Below are positions 1-11,815 of a DNA stretch of 64,000 bases, piece after piece. How positions within the stretch are numbered: position 1 is the stretch's first letter; the number at the start of each line of letters is the position of its first letter. Origin of the DNA: Sarcocystis neurona (taxonomy: Eukaryota; Apicomplexa; Conoidasida; Eucoccidiorida; Sarcocystidae); assembly GCA_000727475.1 (NCBI GenBank), contig KL647309.1, positions 1,309,820 to 1,373,819 of the forward strand. Reading direction: 5' to 3'. The notes under the pieces are model-generated. The model did not search any database. It saw only the letters and a program-made list of their open reading frames with translations, and was not told where the DNA came from. Position numbers and translations under genes: made by a program.

Positions 1-1190
1 AAAGTGCGGGAATGCGACAATTTTGCTGACATTGACGAGGCGCGAATATACACGAAGAAGTGGCTGTGGGAAGGAGAGAAGTTCTTTGACCTTGACTTCG
101 TTGACCTATATATATGATGGCTGTGGGGATGGCAAAAGGTTCGTCGGCCTTGTATCTGTTGATGTATATAAATATACACACACACATATACAGGTAAGTG
201 GCTGTGGGAAGGAGGGGAGTTCTTCGACTTTGACTGTGCATCTATATATATACACATACATGTGTACACACTTATACGTATGTAAGCGGCTGTGGGAAAG
301 CGGAGAGTTGTTCGACCTTGACCGTCTATCTCTTCCTATGTATACATACATATACATATATATGTATGCAGGGATGCGGCTCAGACTTCAGCGTGCGCAC
401 ACGAGGCGAGGCGTTTAGCTGTCTGCGCAGGTCCAGGTCCCTGGTCGTTCGCAAGAAGGAAAGTAGCAGAAAACATGTCGACAAATCCACGTGCACGTGT
501 GTGACCGCACACACATATGTGTAGGTGAAAAATATTCACATACATATATATATTGAAGCAGGTAGATGCCAGTATGTACTTATATACCGTCCAGGACAGC
601 TGGCTACCTGTACCCATGTCTACGTACATATGTATATATATACGTGTGTGCGTGTGTATCTATCTTTCTACGTCCTCGCCCACAAACACACAGACAAAGA
701 TACACATAGACAAATTCGTGTGTCCTGTGCATGCGGGTGTCCAGTTGCTGTGGACACGTGTATATACACTTTGAAAAGAAAGACATGTGGTGGATATCTG
801 CGCGTGGCTATTTCCCGGTGGCTTATAAGAAGATTGACTTGTATGTGTGTGTAGCAGCACGCGATTCCACGTCAGTTTGTCCGGTAGAAGTGTCGGTTTC
901 CTTTCGAGTTCTACACAGAGACGTGCGCACATATGTCTGGTAGGTAGACACATCCTCTACACAAATATAGACGGACTACAGAAGAGCCCCGTCCTTCCAT
1001 GTATATATGTGTAAAGGGGAGACCGACGCCGTCGCGTTGACACATATAAATTGGTGTGCATTGTAGCAGCCCATGCAACCTGCGCACCTGACTGGCTACA
1101 CATATATACATATATGTATATATATATGGACATACATGTACAGTCATACACATATATATATACGGACATACGTACACGTGTAGATATACA
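1..1190. repeat. Alternating purine-pyrimidine repeat DNA
   Basis: The stretch is mostly degenerate TG/CA/TA steps (acacatatatac, tgtatacatatg). A short unit beginning ggctgtgggaa(gg/ag) followed by ggag(g)ag/gttctt-cgac-ttga recurs near 61, 201 and 290, so part of it is a degraded tandem duplication of roughly 90-140 bases. Open frames here read Tyr-Ile-Thr-His-Val strings in several frames at once and I do not call them genes. Confidence 0.8.
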
Positions 1191-1224
1191 TAAGAAGGGA
1201 GAGAATAGAGAGGGGAAAAACAGC

Positions 1225-1392
1225 TCAGGAAAGAAACGGCAGAAGGCAGAGGATGACAGCTACAAACAACGACTTGTGCTCCACAGAGAGAAGAAACGTC
1301 TGAGCTGCAGCGCGTGATGGGAAGCGGGCGAGGAATCCGCCTTCGCTTCTCGCGTCTCCCTTCTCAATCTCCGCCAGCAAAAAAGAGACTCG
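1225..1392 (-). CDS. Possible terminal exon with a hydrophobic C-terminus
   Basis: On the minus strand an in-phase acceptor (gatggcag) is followed by 55 codons and a stop. The reading is mixed and non-repetitive (AEIEKGDARSEGG, then SVEHK) and ends in a hydrophobic run, SLFVAVILCLLPFL, directly before the stop, like a tail anchor or GPI-attachment signal. No upstream exon could be linked through the repeats and no family is recognised. It could also be an intergenic frame that happens to be open. Confidence 0.22.
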   Translation of the reverse strand, partial: RVSFLLAEIEKGDARSEGGFLARFPSRAAAQTFLLSVEHKSLFVAVILCLLPFLS

Positions 1393-1479
1393 CTGCCATC
1401 GTGTCCTCCGAAGTTTCCCCTCTCCTCCTTTTCCACAACAGTAGCTTCTCCTTGACTCATGCACACGCCCACACATGCT

Positions 1480-2492
1480 CACCCGGACGTACATGCAACA
1501 GCGTCTACATATATATACATAGTAATGTGTGTATATACATACATATACGTGTGCGTACATATATATGTGAGCAAATAAATCTGCAATTGTCTATGCAAGC
1601 ACGTGATTGTCGGCTCCTAATTTTGAAGTATCTCTAGCAAAGATAAAAGGGTCACATATATATATGTGATGTGCCACACAGACAGATACGCACGTATATA
1701 TATACGTGTATATATATGCGTACATTTGTATTCATACATATATAGATGTGTAGTTATCAATGTTCGGTCTCACACACACATACATATACACATATATACG
1801 TAAATATAAATATATATACATATCTAGCTCTATCTCTCTCACACAAACATATATGCAGGTATATACATATATATATATATATATAGGTGAAGACGCGCAC
1901 ATGCGTCCTCTCTCTCTCTGTATCACTATGTGTGTACGCTTATATATATATGTGTACATATTTATATGTATGAATAAGTGTATATGTGCATAAATTATAT
2001 ACAGAGAGATACATATGTACCTGTATGGATAAGTAATACACTCAGGCTTCCTCTACGACTCTGATACCCGTGTGATATGTGTCTGTGTGTGTGTGGTTGA
2101 GAGAGAACCGAAGTAACGCATTTTCCTCCATATATGCGTAAACGTGCGCATGCACGACCCTGCCTTCCCCGGCTCTCCATCGATGTTGGTGATGAAACGT
2201 TCATTTTCTTCTTCTACCCCTTCAAAAACGTCGTAGGGGGGGCTACCTGCTCCCCAAAAGACGAAAATCGCCAACGTGAAAATGCATGCACTTTCTTTAT
2301 ACGGGGACTCTGCCCATATATACCTTCTGCCTCCAGGTAAACACACCTATATATATCTATCTATGTATATATATATATGTATGTGTATACAGACAAACGT
2401 ACGTACATGCATTCGCTCTCCCTCTTTATATTTGCATATGTACACCTATCTGTGTGTGTGTATCTGTGTGCAGATACATACATCACTATATA

Positions 2493-2527
<35 letters not shown>

Positions 2528-2940
2528 GTATACACATACACGTGTATGCTCTCTCTTCATACGCAGGTGTATACACTTATGCGCATACATATATATAGGT
2601 GGGAGGACAGGATCACGACCCACACACATTGATTTGAGCATTTCTTGTTTATATGAGGGTTTCAGTGAATATTTTCGGATATGAATGCGAAGTGCGGAGG
2701 TAAATTGCAAGTTGTTTATGTGTGCCCACGAGGTCAAAAAGAGAGAGAAAACTCTGCAATGTAAGCTCCAATACTCGTGTCCACTTGTTGTGTCTGTCCA
2801 CGCCCAACACGATATATCTTCGTTCATCATCTCTTCTTCGCTTTTCTCTGTCTTTTCTTCTTTCCCTGCTTATTGCTCATCGCTTGGCCACTTTTTCATC
2901 TTCTTCTCTTCGTTTTGCCTTCTTAACTTATCGTCGGCCC
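1480..2940. repeat. Alternating TG/CA/TA tracts and pyrimidine-rich segment
   Basis: 1480-2080 and 2340-2640 are alternating purine-pyrimidine DNA with several (TA)n runs of about 10-20 bases. 2080-2340 is less repetitive, without a convincing exon. 2800-2945 is a strong pyrimidine tract ending in a cag acceptor on the plus strand. Confidence 0.7.
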
Positions 2941-2944
2941 AGAC

Positions 2945-3180
2945 GTGAGAGTTCTAGCAGAAATCAAGACGCAGGTGGCTGCCTTTTTCCCTAAGACGTA
3001 CGCCTCCCCCGGGAGGGCTTCCTCTCCGTCGAAATCTTTGCAGTTGGTTTTCTCTCACCCCGCTGCGCTGGTGGAAGAGGGGGAGCAGCAGCAGCAGCAG
3101 AGGGACGTTTGCTGGTTGAGGCTGCTGTTGCTGGTACCTGCTGCTGCTCTTTTGAAGCCGCTGACTCTCCTGCGACGCAC

Positions 3181-3212
<32 letters not shown>

Positions 3213-3229
3213 CACAGAAACATAAATGA
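2945..3229 (+). CDS. Exon-like frame with poly-Gln and poly-Ser
   Basis: A long C/T tract ends in a cag acceptor just before this frame, which starts with ordinary residues (VLAEIKTQ) and then runs through AFFPKTYASPG, QQQQQ, a Leu/Val-rich patch and a Ser block encoded by AGC repeats before stopping. The acceptor and first third look coding; the rest is trinucleotide repeat. There is no recognisable domain and no linked neighbour exon. Confidence 0.25.
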
Positions 3230-3540
3230 CCCTGCTCTTAACAGCAGTCCGCACCTTCGCAGTGCGTCTCAGCACGACCCCACAAGTACACGCCACCCCA
3301 CCACATCTCCTCTGCTCCCTCTGCTGCTCTTCCTCTCCGTACGTACTGCTGCTGCTGCTCTCCCTCTCCGTATCTATTGCTGCTGCTGCTGCTCTCCCTG
3401 TTCATGCGTACTGCGGCTACTGCTGCTGCAAGGCTTGGGTATGTGCTGCTGGGTACACACCTGCTGCTGCTGCTGCACGGGCGAGACACGACTGCTGCTG
3501 CTCGGATGCAATCATCCGCACTGTTGCGTCGACATGACAG
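3050..3540. repeat. CAG/CTG trinucleotide repeat block
   Basis: Interrupted CAG and CTG runs (for example 3086-3102, 3181-3212, 3348-3395, 3412-3500). They can be read as Gln, Ala, Ser, Leu or Cys depending on frame. Confidence 0.85.
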
Positions 3541-3612
3541 AACGGAGAATCTGACACGTAACTTTTCTTCTCTCCCTGCCTGAGCCTCCTGCCTACAACG
3601 ACACTTCAGTCT

Positions 3613-3858
3613 CTCTATCTATCTACCTACCTATCTACCAACTTACCCACCTGCCTGTCTGGCGACCTATCTATCTATCTGTCTGGCCTACGTATCTAAC
3701 CTATCTATCTACCTACCTATCTACCTACCTATCTACCTATCTACCTATCTATCTACCTACCTATCTACCTACCTATCTATCTACCTGTCTATCTATCTAT
3801 CTACCTATCTGTCTACCTATCTGTCTACCTATCTGTCTACCTATCTACCTACCTATAT
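3613..3858. repeat. CTAT/CTAC/CTGT tetranucleotide array
   Basis: About 245 bases of nearly pure four-base units (ctat, ctac, ctgt, ccta variants), ending in a short TA run. The same unit recurs in brief form near 5230-5330 on the opposite strand (gatag/gtag). Simple-sequence satellite; no coding potential. Confidence 0.95.
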
Positions 3859-3859
3859 A

Positions 3860-5580
3860 TTATATATATGTCTGGGTCTTTTTATGACGCCTTGGCTTTG
3901 TTGCACCCACTTTTGTAAGGAAACGTGTCAGTATATACGTACGTGATGAGAGAGACGAGAAACTGTGTTCCTCCTGTCTACTATTCTCAAATGCTTCTCT
4001 CCTTGTTACTTTCCCTTTCTTGCTGTTCCCCTTTTTGCACGCGTATCTATGTGCACGCCTATACCTACGTATATCCATCCTTGTGTGGGAGACTTTCCTC
4101 TGTCTGTCTGTCTTTTCTTCTCTTTTTCTCTCCGTTTTTCTCCACCGATAAACACGTGGGCCCGCCGCTCGTGCATGTGCGGCTTCCGTAGAAGACGGAA
4201 GACCCACGAGACAGAAACTTCCCTACTTTTCTCATCTCTCCCTTTCTTCTCTTCTTCCCTCTGCAAGCACAAACTGGCAAATGACACTACCGGTACACAC
4301 ATATATTTACACAAATATACCTATGTATACATATGTATTTCTATAGACACATATACATATGTATGTCTATGCCTATCTATACATATATATATGTGTATGT
4401 AGAGGTGCATGCAGACGTGGATGCACGCGCGCGCAGGGAGACTGTCTGTGGCGCGATTTTTTTTTGCGTGCGTTTGCAACAACGTCTCCTTTCCTTTTCC
4501 CTCCCGCTCCTGTTTTCCTCTCCCTGGACCTCGTGCAAAAGAGAAGGGGGAGAGAAGTATTTTCCACGTTCGACAGCGGGAAGAGAGCGGAGCTTCTTCC
4601 CGCTAGAAGGAAGGACCCGCGGAGGGGCGAGGAGGGGGCATCTGCTGCTGCTGCCGCTGTTCGTGTTTCTGAAGAGGAGATGCAGAAGAAGAAAACTACT
4701 GTCTGCTGCCGCTGAATCGCTTACTTCTCCCCTCTCGACGTCTTCCTGGTTTCCCCTTGTCTTGTCTTTCGCGGACCGTCTTTGCAATGCCGCTCTTCCA
4801 CAGCTGCGTCATAGATATTCCTGGGCGAGGAAACGTTCCAGCACACAAGCGTAAATTAACAGAAATACATATCTGTGTAGCTTGATGTCTGACTGCAGCA
4901 CACACACAGCTCTTCCTCTCGAGATATATATGTAGTCGTCTATGTTCTTCTGTCTTTCTGTCTGTAGCTCCCCCCTCTCGCGTACATATATACATGTATA
5001 CACTAGTATATACCTGTGTAGATGTATGTGTGTAAATATTAATTAGATACATTATCCACATATGTATATGTTGGGGCACACGTGTATGTTTCTACTGTTA
5101 TAGAATAGACACACTTTTACATATTTTATATGTACTTGTAAGTGTACAAGGTATTGAGAGAGAGCACCAGTGTTCACACATATACATATATATATGTAGA
5201 GGTAAAGACGTAGAAAGAGACATATATAGAAAAGACACATCACATCACGTACATATATATAGAGATAGAGATACGTAGATATATACGGATATAGATATAC
5301 ATAGGTAGATAGATAAGTAGGTAGATAGATACGAAGAGACACACTTCTACATGTAAAAACAGACATATATATATAAATGCAAAATTTCTATCAGGAGCTA
5401 CGCACGTTGAAAACTCAGGAAATGCATGCGCGTGCGGCTTTTGGGCGGCTTACGCAGAAAACATGTCTACATAAAATATGTATGTGTCGGCTTCAATATA
5501 ACGTATGTGTGTCTGCGTGTCCAGCGGAGGGATAAAAGTAGTCGGGCGTGAGGGAGAAGAAGGAAAAGTATAGAAACATC
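3860..5580. repeat. Mixed intergenic DNA: pyrimidine tract, TG/CA/TA repeats
   Basis: 3960-4290 is C/T-rich; 4290-4440 and 4860-5380 are alternating purine-pyrimidine DNA. 4440-4850 is less repetitive and is open on several frames of both strands, but no frame combines splice sites with a convincing protein-like sequence. Confidence 0.6.
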
Positions 5581-5859
5581 GATGGCGCGCGGGGTCCACA
5601 GACAAACGCGCCTCTTCATCGTGAACCTCGTACATATTCACATGGGCACATATTTCATAGAGACAGCAGCAACCTATAATAAGGACACACCTATGCAGAC
5701 ACGCATACACATATATATACATATATATATGTATGTGTATAAGACGCGCGCATATATTGATGGACAGATAGAGAGAAACAAAAGAGCTCTGTTGACTGTG
5801 AGCTGCTACAGAAGTGTCTGTTTGCTTCTCTCTGTATGTAAAAAGACACCGCGTGCCGA

Positions 5860-7500
5860 AAAAAAACGCTTGCTGCAGCAGGGGCTTCACAGCTGCGCTG
5901 CTGCTGGACTTCGCCCATCTCTCCCCTCCCTGTCATTCTCCTCTGGTGCCGCTAGTTCGTTTACTTCATCAGCCTCTACTCCCTCCCTTCGTTCCCTGCT
6001 GCGGCCTCCTGTCTCGCTCCTGCAGTTGCTGACCGACTTTCTGCTGTCCCTGGCGCCGCATCACCACCTACTGCTGCTTCTTCTCCGGTTGGGCGGCTGC
6101 TCCCGCCTCTATCATCTCCTCAGCTGCGCCTTCTGCCGCACGAGCCGCCGCTCGCGCTGTCGTCGAAAAGCCTGCTGCTGCTGCTACCGCCACCCGTGGA
6201 GAGCTCCTACTGCTATTGCTATCTTTGAAGAGCTACTGCAATCTTTGAGAGCTGCTGTTGCTACTGCTATCATTGACGAGCTGCTGCTGCTACCTTTGAA
6301 GAGCTGCTCCTGCTGCTGTCTTTGAAAGATTGGCTGCTGCTACTGCCAGTTTTGAAGAACTGCTGCTACTACTGTCGTTGCTGAAGAGCTGCTGCTAGTA
6401 CTGGTATCTTTGAAGGTCTGTTGCTGCTGCAGTGGTTGTCGCCTGCGCTTCTGCTCTCGTTATGGAGTGTCCCTTGCTGCTGCCTCTACCGCGTCGACGG
6501 GCTGTAGCTGAGACGCAGCTTGCAGCAGCGCTGTCGTTGTGGGCGGTGGCTGGCGTTGCTGCTGCTGCATCTTGGGCTGCTGCTGCTGCTGCATCGAGAC
6601 CAGCGCGTCTTTTGCTGCTGCTGTTCGCAACCCTACTTCTGCAGCAGCTGCACCTGTGTTGCCAGCAGTCCGAAGACCTCTTAGGCACGGCTATCACTCC
6701 GTGGTATCGCCGAGGAGTCCACCACTCCTTGAAATTCTTGCATATTTTGCTGCCCATACAAACCCTACTGCTGCTGCTGCGGCCACACGCGCCTCTTTCC
6801 AGCAGCAGCTTCGCGCCCGCCGCTGGCTATGCATTCTGTCAAAGGTTCTCTTCTGTTCTCCCCCTCTCCCCGCCCCCCCGCTAGTTTGTTGATGCTGTAT
6901 TTGCTGCTGCTTCTCGAGATTCCCGCTGCTGTTCGCCTTTTCTGCTGCTGGGCGTCTCCCGCTGCTGCTGCTGCTGCGTCTGCGGGTGCGAAAGGGACAC
7001 TGCACTGCTGCTCGTGCGCTCCTGCTCCCGTGCCGCTAAAAGTTACGCTGTTGTAGTTCCCGATCCTGCTGTTTTTGGTTCTGTTGCTGCTCGTTTTGTC
7101 TATCTCCCGCTGTTGCTTCCCTGCTGCCGTTGTCTCTCTTCTCGGCTTCTGCGAGCAGCTGCGCAACAGCAGCGGTGATGTTGCTTCAGTTGTCCTGCAG
7201 CTGGTGTTGCTTCCGTACTTTTCTTCTGGCAGTAATATTGGAGCTTCATATAACCGCGCTTCACGAGGAATTCATGTCGCGATCGAATATTCGGCGCAAC
7301 CGGCGGAGCAAGGTAACCCAGCCCGACGACCCACCTGCAGCAACAACAGCTCAGCGACAAACAACAATAGCAGGGCTACCTGAAAAAGGAGCAGCAGCAG
7401 CGCCGTCGAGAGCCGCCACCAACAGCAGCATGACGGACGCAGCACCAGCAGCAGTAGTAACACACGCACAGCAGCAGTCGCAGCAAGAGTAGCCACTTCA
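5860..7500. repeat. CTG-rich degenerate tandem block
   Basis: Dense CTG repeats. Between 6170 and 6430 they form a degenerate longer unit, roughly ctgctgctac-tgccatc-tttgaagag, repeated about seven times (tttgaagagctgctg, attgacgagctgctg, gttgctgaagagctgctg). On the plus strand this reads as acidic FEEL/IDEL steps between Ala and Leu runs. It may be exon, but no splice-bounded model emerged. At 7273-7311 a short frame opens with ATG, reads MSRSNIRRNRRSK and ends at a good donor (gtaacc), a possible first exon. Confidence 0.6.
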
Positions 7501-8620
7501 CCTGCGCCGGCGGCAAGACCAACAGCAGCAGCAACAACAGCACGGAGCTATCGCAGCCAACTAACGTTCCCTCAAGAAAGAGAAGGAACAGAAGGAGGAG
7601 GAGCACCGCCGTAGCAGCCTGCCCGAAGAGCAGCAGGTGCAGCAACAGTAGTTGCTGCAGGAAAAATATATAAACATCTCTGTTGCACACTTGCGAAAAC
7701 AGCAACATGAGAGGGTGTCCCTCGCACGTGCCAAGCCAAGCCTCCTTTTCTTCTGGCTTCTACTATATTCGCTACTCTCCTGCCGGTGGGCAACATCACC
7801 CGCCATGGAACACAAGCAGCACGGCCAAGTGTATTTATTCTCATACCTACCTATCTTCAAAGTTATCTCTCTGTCCATGTGTTTCTCTCTCCCTGTACAC
7901 ACTCGTACTCATATAATCGATCTATTAACATGTCTGCCTTTCTTCAAGTCAATCTATCTCAATTTTTTTCCTCTTTTTCTCTCTCTGTACACATATAAAT
8001 ATATATATATATGTACATATACATTCTATTGATTAACATACTTACCTACCTTCAAATTTATCTCTCTCCATTTCTCTCTCTCTCTCTTTGTTCACACATT
8101 TATGCGCTTTATCTATTAACATAGCCACCTGTCTTCAAGTTTATCTCTTTCCGTTCCTCTCTATCTCTCTGCAGACGCATATATATATATTTATGTATAG
8201 AGGTGGGCGTGCAGATGCAGATACAGAGACAAAGGCAGAAGCCTGAAACTTCTCTAGTACTTCTTCCCCGTATCTCTCTAAGCTTAATCGGGATGCAGGT
8301 GTAGGGCAAACGCCTTCACACACACACACACACGTACACACACGCTGCGGTGTACATACACTTGAATCCATACATACATGCACACACATCCTAAAAAGTA
8401 TGCAAATATACGTCTATATGTATACATATGTGCGCATACCTTATCGTACCTCTTTCTTTCACACTGCTTCTCTCTACAAATCCACACACCTACAAAAAAG
8501 GTATGCGCGCCTTTTCGTGTGTATGTGTGTCTGTCCGTATGTTCGTATATATGCAAGTATGTGGGTATGTGTACCCCTTTCCGTCTCCTTAGAAAGGTCA
8601 AGATGTATATAGACGGAGTG
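7500..8620. repeat. Repeat-rich stretch without a supported gene
   Basis: 7500-7640 holds CAG repeats. 7650-7740 has a short ordinary reading on the plus strand after a ctgcag acceptor, unsupported further on. 7850-8620 is C/T-rich and alternating TG/CA/TA DNA with the direct repeat tatctctc(tg/cc) and 'ctatctattaacat' variants near 7920, 8027 and 8109. Confidence 0.55.
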
Positions 8621-8764
8621 TGGTTCTATTCCTGTGTGACACCGGGCAGCGCACGAAGAAGAAGAACGGAAACAAAGGGACAGCAGCAGCGAGAGAAAGG
8701 AGGAGAAGCAGCAGTAGTAGCGGCGGTGAGGGAGCCCCAGCAGCAGCCAGAAAAGGCGACAGCA

Positions 8765-8910
8765 GCAGGCCACTCGAGTCTGCAGCAGGAGGAAGGACTC
8801 GTCATCTCTGGTTTTCCATATGTCCTTTCCTTCGGCTCTTTTAACTTCGTCGAAGATCTTATTTCTTTTTGTTTCATCCTGCTGCTTCTTTACGTCGAAT
8901 TCACTCACGC
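8765..8910 (-). CDS. Exon-like charged segment (unidentified)
   Basis: After a possible acceptor at about 8911 (tctccagcagag), the minus strand reads SVSEFDVKKQQDETKRNK, then FDEVKRAEGKDIWKTRDD, ending near SFLLLQ. It is charged, varied and helix-prone, unlike the surrounding repeats. It could be a further exon of the minus-strand gene whose exons lie at 10087-10841, but I could not show phase continuity. The plus strand is also open here, so strand is uncertain. Confidence 0.25.
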
Positions 8911-9105
8911 TTCTGCCTCTGCTGGAGAGGGAGCTACGAAGACGTCCCCCCCCAGGGGTGTATAGACAGCAAAGCACTGCCAGGGAAGCACTGCCGACAA
9001 CTTCTTCAAATTTCTCGCGCGGGTCCCCGAAGCTGCGACGCGCGCCACACATGCCGCCGAGGCCGTCCCAAATTCCACGGCCACGACGTCCTGCAAACAC
9101 GCGCC

Positions 9106-9130
9106 AAAAAAAAGGGGGGGGGGGGGGGGG
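9106..9130 (+). repeat. A8-G17 homopolymer
   Basis: Eight A followed by seventeen consecutive G on the plus strand. A G-run of this length can form a quadruplex and is a frequent sequencing-length error site. Confidence 0.95.
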
Positions 9131-9679
9131 AAAGGGAGAGACAAAGACACAGTAGCCACGCCGCGTCGAGACACGGAAGCAGCACCGGAACACGCGTGGG
9201 GTTTGTCGTGCTGCGTAGGTACGCGTCGTGTGTGGGGCTGCTGCTGAAAAAAAAAAGGAAAACGCCTCGAAGGGAAACGATTTGTCGCAGAGAAGGAGAG
9301 ACAGAAGTAAGTAGTCGCCTGCTGCTTCGCATGCACGCAGAAAGCAGGCAAGCCAGTGTCTTCTTCTCTAGAAAGAACGAAGTGGGCTGCTGCTGCCCCT
9401 CCTCCTCCTGCTGCTCCTGCTGCTGGTCCTACTGCAGCATTGCGGCGGCGTAGAGACGCACACATGGGCACACGAAGAAGTGCGTTTCTTTTTCGACTTC
9501 GGAAGGGGGAAGCCGAGACAGAACCGCGCAGATTAGCGTGTGTCTGAAAAGAGGAAATTTCTTTCGTTGTCTCTTGAACTTCACTATTGACAGCCGACAG
9601 CAACTGTACGTGGGAAGGTGGCCGTGTATATCACACACAGGTGGCACAACCCGAGTGCGCTGTTGGGAGAAAGATATAA

Positions 9680-10080
9680 GCGCGGGAGTCGCTGAGAAGA
9701 GGAACAAGAGAAAAGGGGAAGGAAAGCATCGACCATGAAAAGTGGCACAGAAGACACAGCAGGAAGGGATACCGATAAAAGAAGAACAAAAGCGGAGGAC
9801 AGAGCAGACGAAGGGCGAGGTCGAGGGCAGAGGGCGTGGAGAGAAATGACTTTGCAGCAGAAGAAGTGAGACACAAACGAAACAGAGGAAGAGAAGGCAA
9901 ATTTGGAGACCACGAAGAAACTCGAAAAAGAAGACCTTCAACGAAGCAGGGGACGGGAAGAAGAACTGGCAGCCCGAAGCGGAAGATCTGCAGAAGAATG
10001 CTGAGACAAAAAAGGACGAAGAAGAAGAATAGGGCACGGGGGAGAAACGGAGGGAAAGGGAGGACGAAGAAGGGGCGGTG
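9680..10080 (+). repeat. Purine-rich tract
   Basis: About 400 bases of the plus strand are strongly purine-biased (gaagaag, ggaagggg, agaggaag). The plus frame reads Arg/Lys/Gly-rich, the minus frame Phe/Leu/Ser-rich; both are compositional. It lies just downstream of the 10087-10173 minus-strand exon and may be intron or untranslated sequence. Confidence 0.6.
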
Positions 10081-10086
10081 AATTAC

Positions 10087-10841
10087 GCTGATGGGGATCC
10101 CCGAATTTCGACGACTGCCCGTCAAATTCTCCGCAGCCGAAGTACACAAAATCGTCTTCTTATCGCCGCTCAACTGAACAACAAAAAAGACTCCAATCAT
10201 CTGGTAAATTTTGGAACAAAAGTATTAACTTCCATATCTCCTGAACCTCCCCATGAACACCCATCTACTCGTGTGTGTGTGTGTACGGGTGTGCGCACGC
10301 ACGAAATCGTGAGCAAATCATATACATGTGTATACGTATATACATATATATATGCATATAATTATATACATATATATACACATATATGCATGCGTAGATA
10401 TACGTATACACACACACACACGCACTTTAACATAGTATATACATATATATACATATCTAGTCGTGTTTACGTATGTGTGCGTACACGTATATATATGTAT
10501 ATACGAACTGGTAAACAAGTCATACACGTACATACATACATACACATATATTTATACATATATATACAAATATATTGATGTGTAGATATACATGTACACA
10601 CACATCTACATATATACAAGCACACACACATCCCTACATACATATATATATATATATACACTACAGACACACGAGAAAGTTCGCAGATAATAGGTGAACC
10701 CGCTGGAGCATTTTCTAAAGAAGATCTTGTCGCTTCTTCTACTAAGAACTGCCCGTGAGTGTATTATGGGCACGTTTTGCTTTGCGTCTCCATAATGCCT
10801 CTTGCTTGCTTTGGCTCGCCAAAACGACGGGGGTGGCAACA
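10087..10841 (-). CDS. Two exons of an unidentified minus-strand gene
   Basis: Exon at 10841-about 10670: acceptor cctcgcag, then PPPSFWRAKASKRHYGDAK, VPIIHSRAVLSRRSDK and FFRKCSSGFTYYLRTFS, leaving the frame near a gtgtgt or gtctgt donor. Exon at 10173-10087: strong pyrimidine acceptor (tcttttttgttgttcag), 29 codons in phase 0 reading LSGDKKTILCTSAAENLTG and NSGIPIS, then a gtaatt donor. The intervening intron is alternating repeat DNA. Both pieces read as real protein, basic and with Cys, but I do not recognise the family; start and end of the gene are not located. The 3' exon may be followed by further exons below 10 kb. Confidence 0.45.
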
Positions 10842-10873
10842 CTGCGAGGCATGCAGACGCCGTTGGGCATCAA

Positions 10874-10997
10874 TGAGGCAGGCAGCGAGCGAGAGGCACC
10901 TCCACAAAAAGAAGAAGAAGTCCCTTTTTTTTCATTGAGGCAGGCAGCGAGCGAGAGGCACCTCCACAAAAAGAAGAAGAAGTCCCTTTTTTTTCCG
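10874..10997. repeat. 62-bp perfect tandem duplication
   Basis: Two adjacent copies of a 62-base unit (tgaggcaggcagcgagcgag...agtccctttttttt) are almost identical. The high identity against a background of degraded duplications implies a recent event. It sits in the region just upstream (minus sense) of the 10841 acceptor. Confidence 0.92.
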
Positions 10998-11299
10998 GGA
11001 GCGGCAGAGTCGATCAAAGTAGTAGACTTCCGCAGCGCAGTGTTCCCAGTCCTCCTCGCACTGCATCTGTGTATGTATGCATGTGTATGTCCCGTCCTCA
11101 TCCACACACCTACATATGTACAGAGAGATATACATATACCCACTAATATTAATATACTACCCCATAGAGAGCCTCTTGAAGGTGTTTCCTAAAAGCGGTG
11201 TGCGGCACACAAATACGTATGTACGACCTTCCTGGATTTCTATCCTTTCAGCAGGTTATCTCTTCTTTACACCATCCTCACTCTCCCACTAGCTGTCCC

Positions 11300-11447
11300 G
11301 TAGACACTCCTGCTGGCCACACATGTATCCACATATATATGTGTTCTGTAAACACTGCGTTTGCCTATACAAATATGCTTGTTTTGTAGACACTACTTCT
11401 GGCAAAATATGTACGTGTGTACCTGTTCTGTAGATATTGCTGTTGGC
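11300..11447 (+). repeat. Four-copy degenerate tandem unit
   Basis: The element gta(g/a)acactnctgctggc occurs at 11300, 11348, 11386 and 11430, spacings 48, 38 and 44 bases, each usually preceded by ttctgt or ttttgt. The copies differ at several positions, so this is an old local array. Confidence 0.8.
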
Positions 11448-11479
11448 TCTCTCTCTCTATATAGATGTATATTACGTCG

Positions 11480-11815
11480 TTTCTTGTAGAAGAGAGGCAG
11501 ACACAGCAACCCCCACAGACGAACGGACAGAGAGAGGGGCGCAGCAGGAAGCATCTGCTGCCACAGCCGCACACACGCACACATACACACATGCACACAT
11601 ACACACCGGCAAGCAGAAGAAAAAATTCGCCCCTCTCTTCTGCCTTCCACTCTTTCTCTTTTTCACTTTCCCTCTTTTCGATTCCCTCTTTTTTCTATTT
11701 GCCTTTCTCTTCCAGTCTTCCTCTCTTTTTTCTTCGTTTGCTGTTCGGTGCTTCCCCCCTCTCTCGCTTCCTCTCTCTTCTTCCTATAGGTATACATGTC
11801 AGACACATGCTTGCA
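11480..11815. other. Pyrimidine-rich 3' flank of the coiled-coil gene
   Basis: C/T-rich on the plus strand (so purine-rich in the sense of the minus-strand gene that stops at 11816), with a (CA)n stretch at 11570-11610. No independent gene seen. Confidence 0.5.

Noticed and set aside
1..2632. Many open frames of 60-130 codons reading Tyr/Ile/Thr/His/Val strings
   Set aside because: They occur on both strands and in several frames of the same alternating TG/CA/TA DNA; the lack of stops is compositional.
3613..3858. Regular spaced units suggesting a CRISPR-like array
   Set aside because: It is a four-base microsatellite with no unique spacers, in a eukaryotic genome.
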